A stretch of DNA of 14,335 nt from Lishizhenia sp. (GTDB lineage Bacteria; Bacteroidota; Bacteroidia; Flavobacteriales_D; Crocinitomicaceae): assembly GCA_007117055.1 (NCBI GenBank), contig SKHH01000288.1, positions 1 through 14,335 of the forward strand, read 5' to 3'. Below, piece after piece: positions 1-5,129 of this stretch (the first letter of the stretch is position 1; the number at the start of each line of letters is the position of its first letter). The notes beneath the pieces were generated by a model. That model did not search any database. It was given only the letters and a program-made list of their open reading frames with translations, and was not told the DNA's origin. Both the position numbers and the translations under genes were made by a program.

Positions 1-26
1 AAAAACTTTATTCTTGCTAAATTCAT
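1..26 (-). CDS. Probable start of a leftward gene, cut by window edge
   Basis: Read on the minus strand, an ATG at 26-24 opens a frame MNLARIKF that runs off the left edge with no stop. It is preceded by GGAGG (35-31) four bases before the ATG, a spacing slightly shorter than usual. Only eight codons are visible, so nothing can be said about function. The basic then hydrophobic beginning would fit a membrane or exported protein, but that is a guess. The call rests on the ribosome-binding-like sequence, the open frame and the gene-free space between it and the rightward gene at 290. It could be a chance ATG. Confidence 0.3.
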
Positions 27-31
27 TTTTC

Positions 32-50
32 CTCCAAATTCTTTTTGGAG
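32..50 (-). promoter_or_regulatory. Hairpin overlapping the putative SD of the leftward gene
   Basis: CTCCAAA (32-38) and TTTGGAG (44-50) form a perfect 7-bp stem with a 5-nt loop. On the minus strand the 3' arm contains most of the GGAGG sequence that precedes the ATG at 26. Folding would hide this ribosome-binding sequence. No T-tract follows on either strand, so it is not an intrinsic terminator. A second perfect 7-bp stem (61-67 with 80-86, AAGGTTG/CAACCTT) lies just upstream in the same would-be leader. Confidence 0.3.
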
Positions 51-289
51 AACATCTAATAAGGTTGTACATTCGTTGTCAACCTTGGGAATCGGACTTT
101 GAGGCGAACTGTAATTCATACTCTAAGACACTAATTTCTAAGGTTTTAACCAAGAAAAAATCAAGTTATTTTATTGATTTTTAGGTGATTATATTTTTTG
201 TCATGTACTAAACTTTTATATATTAGCCCTTACGATTTTGTGAAAAAACATGGGGGTCACTAAAATCAAATAGACTTACACAACATGGA

Positions 290-2257
290 ATGAGAATAAA
301 TAATTTCAGAATAAAAGAAAGGATCAAGTTCTTTTTAGAGCGACAGTTTGTAAAAGGAGCGCATATCCAATTACTATTTGTTGCTGCATTAATTGGGATG
401 ATCTCCATTGTAGGCGGATTGTTAATTACTCCTATTGAAGCATCCTCCGAGTCCTTGGGTGACGCTATTTGGTGGGCTTTTCTGCGATTATCTGACCCAG
501 GGTATTTAGGTGATGACGAAGGAGCTTGGAGGCGCTTGATTTCTACGATTCTTACCATTTTAGGCTATGTGGTTTTCTTAGGGTCAATGGTGGCGATTAT
601 TACCGCTTGGTTGAATCGAAAAATAAGAAACCTAGAACAGGGGCTTACTCCAGTTACTTCAAATAATCACGTTGTGATTTTGGGTTGGACAAGTAAAACA
701 ATTCATACTGCTGGAGAAATATTTCAATCCGTAGGTCGCTTACGCAGGTTTTTAAAATTTTATGGTGCTAGGAGGTTAAAAGTAATTATTTTATCGGAAG
801 ATGTTACACCGGACCATTTTCAAGAGTTACGTGATAACGCTTTGATTGGTGATCGGGCTAATGAAATTATTCTTCGTTCAGGGAACTCCATTGATCGGGA
901 GCATTTAAAAAGGGTAGATTGTTTAAACGCCGCCGCTATTATTATTCCAAGTCCATGGAGAAGTGATAACGATTTAATCACATCGGATGTGGTTTCTATA
1001 AAAACCTTGCTTTCATTAAGTGCCGAATCGTTTAACGCTAAAACCCCCATTCGATTACCTTATGTGGTAGCTGAGATTCAAGATGAAAACAAAATAAAAG
1101 CAGCTTATCGTGCTTATTCAGGACCCATAGAAGTTATAGGAAGTAACACAATTATCAGTAGGCTACTTGCTCAAAATATTCGCCACCAAGGCTTATCAGT
1201 AGTCTATAATGCCTTATTATCGCACAGTATTAGTAACAATATTTTTTCGCTTGAATTTCCTGAAGCAATAAACAAAAACCTGTTTGAATTAAAAGCTTGC
1301 TTTCCTAAAGCTATCTTAATGGGGGTTGTTAGAATAGCGCATAATGAATTTAAACCATTACTTAACGTTTCTCCAAATTTTACAATTGAAAAAGGTGACC
1401 GCTTGGTTTTACTTGCTAAAAGTTCGAAAGATACGGCATTTCAACCCACTGTGGGAAATTCAAACAGTAAGGCTCTTGTAGCCTCGCGTGAATTAGCCAT
1501 GGAAGTCCAAAACGACACCATTAAACTATTAATTTTAGGTTGGAATAGTCACGTGCCTGCGCTCATTAAAGAGCTTTGTACTTACGAAGATGAATATTAT
1601 GAAATTACGTTTGTGTCCATTCGTTCTAAAGAAGAAAGACAACTAGAACTTGAAAAGTTAGAAAACTTAACAAACCGCGTGAATTGGAAACATATAGAAG
1701 CGGATTATGTGAAGGAATCTGAATTCAAAAGAATAAACCCTGCGGCATTTGACAATGTTCTTTTGGTCAGCAGCGACCGTATATCAGAAAAAGAAGAGGC
1801 CGATGCACGTACCATAGTTGGTTATATTTTATTAGAAGGAGAGCTGGAAAATGCCACTAAGAAACCCGCTGTTTTAATGGAGCTTTCTGACCCAAATAAC
1901 GAACCCTTATTGAGAAGATACAAAGGTGAAGTGATAATTACACCTCTTATTTTAAGTAACTTGCTTGCCGGTGTAGCGTTGCAAAGAGAAGTAAACAGTA
2001 TTTTCAAAGAATTGCTTACTGTTGGTGGTGCTGAAATTATTTTCAGAAACCCTTGGGATTATCATCTTAATGATGGGTTGATGACCTTTTGGGAACTCGA
2101 GAACAAATCCATTGAATTTGGCGAAACACTTCTCGGTATTTTTGATAGCAATGAAGATGTAAGAAGCGAACAGCATCTCATCCTAAACCCGGGCAGAAAT
2201 AAAACGATAACAATTAAATCAGGGATTCAATTGGTGGTTTTAACAACGGTTTATTAA
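290..2257 (+). CDS. CASTOR/POLLUX-family ion channel with two RCK-like domains
   Basis: This 655-residue inner-membrane protein resembles the CASTOR/POLLUX (DMI1) ion-channel family, known in plants for nuclear-envelope cation channels in symbiosis and widespread but poorly studied in bacteria. Visible features: an N-terminal membrane helix at about 24-47, a pore-loop segment with WWAFLRLSDPGYLGDDEG at about 60-78, and a second helix at about 85-108. Two RCK/TrkA-N-like Rossmann regions follow, beginning near residue 127 (HVVILGW) and near 411 (KLLILGW), the first followed by a C-terminal beta-rich segment. The family acts as a tetramer whose cytosolic ring gates the pore; ion selectivity cannot be read here. 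The ATG at 290 is chosen because the only nearby upstream ATG (285) meets a stop two codons later. No convincing -7/-33 promoter or SD was found. It stands alone, with 191 bases before the next gene. Confidence 0.88.
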   Translation: MRINNFRIKERIKFFLERQFVKGAHIQLLFVAALIGMISIVGGLLITPIEASSESLGDAIWWAFLRLSDPGYLGDDEGAWRRLISTILTILGYVVFLGSMVAIITAWLNRKIRNLEQGLTPVTSNNHVVILGWTSKTIHTAGEIFQSVGRLRRFLKFYGARRLKVIILSEDVTPDHFQELRDNALIGDRANEIILRSGNSIDREHLKRVDCLNAAAIIIPSPWRSDNDLITSDVVSIKTLLSLSAESFNAKTPIRLPYVVAEIQDENKIKAAYRAYSGPIEVIGSNTIISRLLAQNIRHQGLSVVYNALLSHSISNNIFSLEFPEAINKNLFELKACFPKAILMGVVRIAHNEFKPLLNVSPNFTIEKGDRLVLLAKSSKDTAFQPTVGNSNSKALVASRELAMEVQNDTIKLLILGWNSHVPALIKELCTYEDEYYEITFVSIRSKEERQLELEKLENLTNRVNWKHIEADYVKESEFKRINPAAFDNVLLVSSDRISEKEEADARTIVGYILLEGELENATKKPAVLMELSDPNNEPLLRRYKGEVIITPLILSNLLAGVALQREVNSIFKELLTVGGAEIIFRNPWDYHLNDGLMTFWELENKSIEFGETLLGIFDSNEDVRSEQHLILNPGRNKTITIKSGIQLVVLTTVY

Positions 2258-2448
2258 ACCACATAAATACCTCTTACTTCAAATACAGAAATATATGTTC
2301 TGTTGCACTGCCACATGTAACTGCACCACAGTATTATATTAACTCAAGAACGTTTAATTGCTTGTTAGACCCCCACTTGTAAAAACAATAAATCACGCAT
2401 TTCAAAAACCTTTGTTAATTTTGCAAAAGAACTTTTAGAAATTACAAA
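2258..2448. other. Intergenic region, no clear terminator
   Basis: These 191 bases separate the channel gene from the SDR gene. I see no hairpin with a T-tract, no RNA gene and no reading frame of note. The only signal is a Bacteroidota-type -7 box near the right end, listed separately. Confidence 0.5.
2416..2423 (+). promoter_or_regulatory. Candidate -7 box for the SDR gene
   Basis: TAATTTTG is an exact match to the Bacteroidota -7 consensus TAnnTTTG. It ends 25 bases before the ATG at 2449, giving a leader of about 20 nt. No TTTG was found at the expected -33 position, so only half of the promoter is supported. Confidence 0.5.
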
Positions 2449-3231
2449 ATGAACATAGACTTAACGGGAAAACATGCCGTGGTGTGTGGAAGCACGCAAG
2501 GAATTGGAAAATGTACAGCGATGGCACTGGCTGAAATGGGTGCAAGTATCACTTTGGTGGCTCGAAATGAAGAGAAATTAAAAACGGTGTTAGCTGAATT
2601 ACCAGCGAATGACCAACACGATTACCTTGTCGCTGACTTTGAAAAATCGAATGAATTAGAACAAAAAATCAACGAGTGGGCAAAAAATAAAACAGCTCAT
2701 ATTTTGGTAAACAATACCGGTGGACCTAAAGGAGGTCCCATTCGTGAAGCTGGATTAGACGAGTTTAAAAGTGCTTTCAATAACCACCTTATTTGTAACC
2801 ATATTCTTGTAACGGCTTTGTGGAAAGGCATGAAAGATGCTGGATACGGTAGAATCATTAATGTAATTTCGACAAGTGTAAAACAACCATTGGATGGATT
2901 AGGAGTTTCCAACACCGTTCGTGGTGCTGTGGCAAATTGGAGTAAAACATTAGCCAATGAACTAGGTCAGTTTAATATTACTGTAAATAATGTTTTACCA
3001 GGAGCCACAAACACCGTTCGTTTGCAGTCCATCGCTGAAAACAAAGCCGCACAAAGCTCAGGCATCGATGTAGCAGAAATTTTCAGCAACATGGCGGCGC
3101 AATCTCCAATGAAGCGAATTGCCGAGCCAGAAGAAATAGCAAATGCCATTGCCTTTTTAGCTAGCCCAGCAGCTAGTTATATCAACGGAATAAATGTTCC
3201 CGTTGATGGAGGTAGAACAAAATCGTTATAA
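2449..3231 (+). CDS. SDR-family oxidoreductase-like protein with atypical active site
   Basis: This is a 260-residue short-chain dehydrogenase/reductase fold protein, normal length for the classical family. The nucleotide-binding glycine motif GSTQGIG is at 14-20 and NNTGG (usually NNAG) at 88-92. The C-terminal INGINVPVDGG segment is typical of FabG-like SDRs. The expected active site is altered. Ser141 lies 13 residues before the position of the catalytic Tyr, but that position is Ser154 and the Lys four further on is Arg158 (S-N-T-V-R in place of Y-x-x-x-K). The frame is intact and the remaining fold motifs are kept, so this is not simple decay. A described BKR-like SDR subgroup lacks a perfect catalytic tetrad, and this protein may belong there. 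The substrate is unknown. Annotation as a 3-oxoacyl-ACP reductase would be unsafe. Confidence 0.9.
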   Translation: MNIDLTGKHAVVCGSTQGIGKCTAMALAEMGASITLVARNEEKLKTVLAELPANDQHDYLVADFEKSNELEQKINEWAKNKTAHILVNNTGGPKGGPIREAGLDEFKSAFNNHLICNHILVTALWKGMKDAGYGRIINVISTSVKQPLDGLGVSNTVRGAVANWSKTLANELGQFNITVNNVLPGATNTVRLQSIAENKAAQSSGIDVAEIFSNMAAQSPMKRIAEPEEIANAIAFLASPAASYINGINVPVDGGRTKSL

Positions 3232-3251
3232 AACGAAAATTAAAATAAAAT

Positions 3252-3282
3252 TTTGTTGATTAGGAATCTTTCCTTACATTTG
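3252..3282 (+). promoter_or_regulatory. Bacteroidota promoter of rimP-nusA-infB
   Basis: TTTG (3252-3255), a 19-nt spacer and TACATTTG (3275-3282) match the Bacteroidota housekeeping sigma consensus exactly at both boxes. Transcription should start near 3286-3290. This gives a leader of about 55 nt that contains the hairpin at 3311-3330. Confidence 0.8.
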
Positions 3283-3310
3283 CACTAGTTTTAAAGTATT
3301 TAATTAGAAC

Positions 3311-3335
3311 GAGGGGACAATAGTCCCCTCTTTTT
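3311..3335 (+). terminator. Terminator-like hairpin in the rimP leader (possible attenuator)
   Basis: GAGGGGAC (3311-3318) and GTCCCCTC (3323-3330) form a perfect, G+C-rich 8-bp stem around an AATA loop. It is followed directly by TTTTTG. This has the form of a rho-independent terminator. It lies downstream of the rimP promoter and its U-tract ends only 7 bases before the ATG at 3343, so it is inside the leader of the operon it precedes. It could alternatively end transcripts from the SDR gene upstream, or both. Because the operon encodes NusA, which is known to stimulate intrinsic termination, autoregulation is a reasonable inference. Confidence 0.8.
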
Positions 3336-3342
3336 GTAACAC

Positions 3343-3819
3343 ATGATTAATAAAAAAAACATACGTCAATTGGCTCAAGATCGGATAGATGAATTAAATA
3401 AAGATTTGTTTATTGTTGATTTATCTATCTCTACTAGTAATGTAATTCATGTGGAGATTGATAGCGAAGTTGGAAATGTTAGTATAGACGATTGTATCCG
3501 TGTTTCTCGAAATATAGAGCACAATTTGGATCGAGAAGAACAGGATTTTGAATTACACGTTTCTTCTGCGGGATTAGACAAACCGTTTCGAGTAGTACAA
3601 CAATACATTAAAAACGTTGGTCATGAGGTTGCTGTAAAACTAAACGAAGGCGGGAAAATACAAGGTGTTTTGACGCAAGCTGATGATAAAAGCTTTACTT
3701 TAGAAACTACTCGAAAAGAACGTATCGAAGGAAGGAAGAAAAAAGAAACAATTATTGAAAGTCATACATTTAACTATGACGAAGTAAAAGAAACTAAAAT
3801 TATTATTTCATTTAAATAA
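3343..3819 (+). CDS. rimP: Ribosome maturation factor RimP
   Basis: RimP is a cytoplasmic factor needed for maturation of the 30S ribosomal subunit. The 158-residue product has the family's two-part layout. The N-terminal domain contains HVEIDSE near 37-43, the stretch DDCIRVSRNIEHNLD and the conserved VSSAGLDKPFR region (the family usually shows VSSPGLDRPL). A C-terminal SH3-like beta domain follows. The length is typical. The start is the only ATG after the leader hairpin. The gene stops 7 bases before nusA, the order rimP-nusA-infB conserved across bacteria. No SD is visible, as usual in this phylum. Confidence 0.97.
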   Translation: MINKKNIRQLAQDRIDELNKDLFIVDLSISTSNVIHVEIDSEVGNVSIDDCIRVSRNIEHNLDREEQDFELHVSSAGLDKPFRVVQQYIKNVGHEVAVKLNEGGKIQGVLTQADDKSFTLETTRKERIEGRKKKETIIESHTFNYDEVKETKIIISFK

Positions 3820-3826
3820 ACAACAT

Positions 3827-5062
3827 ATGGATAGCTCAAATTTAATTGAATCGTTTACTGAGTTCAAAGAATTTAAAAGCATTGATCGGCAAACCATGAT
3901 GCACGTTTTAGAAGACGTGTTCCGTTCTATTTTAAAGAAAAAATATGGAACAGACGAGCATTGTGACGTGATCATTAATATAGATAAAGGAGATTTCGAA
4001 ATTTGGGTCAATAAGGAAATTGTTCCAGATGGAGAGGTGGAAGATGAAAATATAGAAATCGCTTATTCACAGGCGATTAAAATAGAACCAGATTTTGAGG
4101 TAGGTGAAGAAGTTTCTGAAGAAATAAAATTTGAAGACTTTGGAAGAAGAAATATTCTTTCTTTGCGTCAAAATTTGATTTCTCGTATTTTAGAATTAGA
4201 AAAAGATCAGTTATACAAAGTATACAAAGACAGAATTGGAGAAATTGTTACAGGAGAAGTTTATCAAGTTTGGAAAAAAGAAATTTTAATACTTGATGAT
4301 GAAGGGAATGAATTACTATTGCCGAAATCTGAACAAATTCCTTCTGACTACTTCAAAAAAGGAGAAACAGTTAGAGCTGTCGTTTCTAAAGTAGACATGA
4401 GAAATAGCAGTCCTGTGATTATTTTATCTAGAACAGCTCCCGAATTCTTAGAAAGATTATTTGAGTTAGAAGTTCCAGAAGTATTCGACGGACTTATCAC
4501 AATTAAGAAAATCGTGCGTGTTCCTGGAGAGCGCGCTAAAGTAGCTGTAGAATCCTACGATGATAGAATTGACCCAGTGGGTGCTTGTGTGGGAATGAAA
4601 GGTTCAAGAATTCATGGTATTGTTAGAGAATTACGCAATGAAAACATTGATGTAATTAACTTTACAAATAATATTCAGCTATACATTCAACGTTCTTTAT
4701 CACCAGCGAAAATAAGTTCTGTTGAAATGCTAGAGGAGGAGAAAAAAGCAAATGTTTATTTGAAGCCAGACCAAGTTTCTTTAGCAATAGGAAAAGGCGG
4801 TTTTAATATTCGATTGGCAAGTAGATTAACAGGATACGAAATTGATGTTTACAGAGAAGGTGCAGTAGATATTGAAGACGTAGACTTAGAAGAATTTGCA
4901 GATGAAATCGATGGATGGATTTTGGATGAATTAAAAGCAATTGGCTGTGATTCAGCTAAATCAGTGTTAGAGCTTCCTGTTGAAGAGTTAGTGAGTAGAA
5001 CAGACTTAGAAGAGGAGACAATTAAGGAAGTTTTTAAAATATTGCAATCAGAGTTTGAATAG
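3827..5062 (+). CDS. nusA: Transcription termination/antitermination factor NusA
   Basis: NusA binds RNA polymerase and nascent RNA, enhances pausing and intrinsic termination, and takes part in antitermination. The 411-residue product shows an N-terminal polymerase-binding domain (about 1-125), an S1 domain (about 135-200), and two KH domains with the loop motifs GMKGSR (near 256) and GKGGFN (near 322). A short acidic helical tail with a helix-hairpin-helix-like stretch (IGCDSAKSVLELPVEEL) ends the protein. It lacks the two full acidic repeats of the E. coli C-terminus, as is usual in many phyla. The ATG lies 7 bases after the rimP stop, so the two are probably translated from one mRNA. Confidence 0.97.
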   Translation: MDSSNLIESFTEFKEFKSIDRQTMMHVLEDVFRSILKKKYGTDEHCDVIINIDKGDFEIWVNKEIVPDGEVEDENIEIAYSQAIKIEPDFEVGEEVSEEIKFEDFGRRNILSLRQNLISRILELEKDQLYKVYKDRIGEIVTGEVYQVWKKEILILDDEGNELLLPKSEQIPSDYFKKGETVRAVVSKVDMRNSSPVIILSRTAPEFLERLFELEVPEVFDGLITIKKIVRVPGERAKVAVESYDDRIDPVGACVGMKGSRIHGIVRELRNENIDVINFTNNIQLYIQRSLSPAKISSVEMLEEEKKANVYLKPDQVSLAIGKGGFNIRLASRLTGYEIDVYREGAVDIEDVDLEEFADEIDGWILDELKAIGCDSAKSVLELPVEELVSRTDLEEETIKEVFKILQSEFE

Positions 5063-5085
5063 TACTAAAACTGTTCTTACCTTAG
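5054..5085 (+). promoter_or_regulatory. Possible weak internal promoter before infB
   Basis: TTTG (5054-5057) lies inside the nusA 3' end and is followed after 20 nt by TACCTTAG (5078-5085), which differs from TAnnTTTG at one base. Transcription would start near 5090, leaving about 40 nt of leader for infB. The gap nusA-infB (67 bases) is much longer than rimP-nusA (7 bases), which leaves room for such a signal. It is a weak match and may be chance in A+T-rich DNA. Confidence 0.3.
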
Positions 5086-5129
5086 ACCACTAAAACGAAG
5101 TTAAAATAAATACGAAGGAAGCTAGATAT

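Noticed and set aside
156..182. A+T-only-looking inverted repeat AAAAATCAA/TTGATTTTT
   Set aside because: It has a single G-C pair and the T-run is the stem arm itself, so it is a poor terminator; expected in A+T-rich spacer.
249..272. Seven-codon frame (MGVTKIK) before the channel gene
   Set aside because: Considered as an upstream regulatory peptide, but there is no SD, no attenuator structure after it and no sign of conservation available.
223..558. Minus-strand frame of 111 codons over the channel gene start
   Set aside because: Antisense shadow of the channel coding sequence with no domain and no promoter.
5064..5096. Direct repeat ACTAAAAC in the nusA-infB gap
   Set aside because: Two 8-base copies in A-rich DNA are expected by chance and no function follows.
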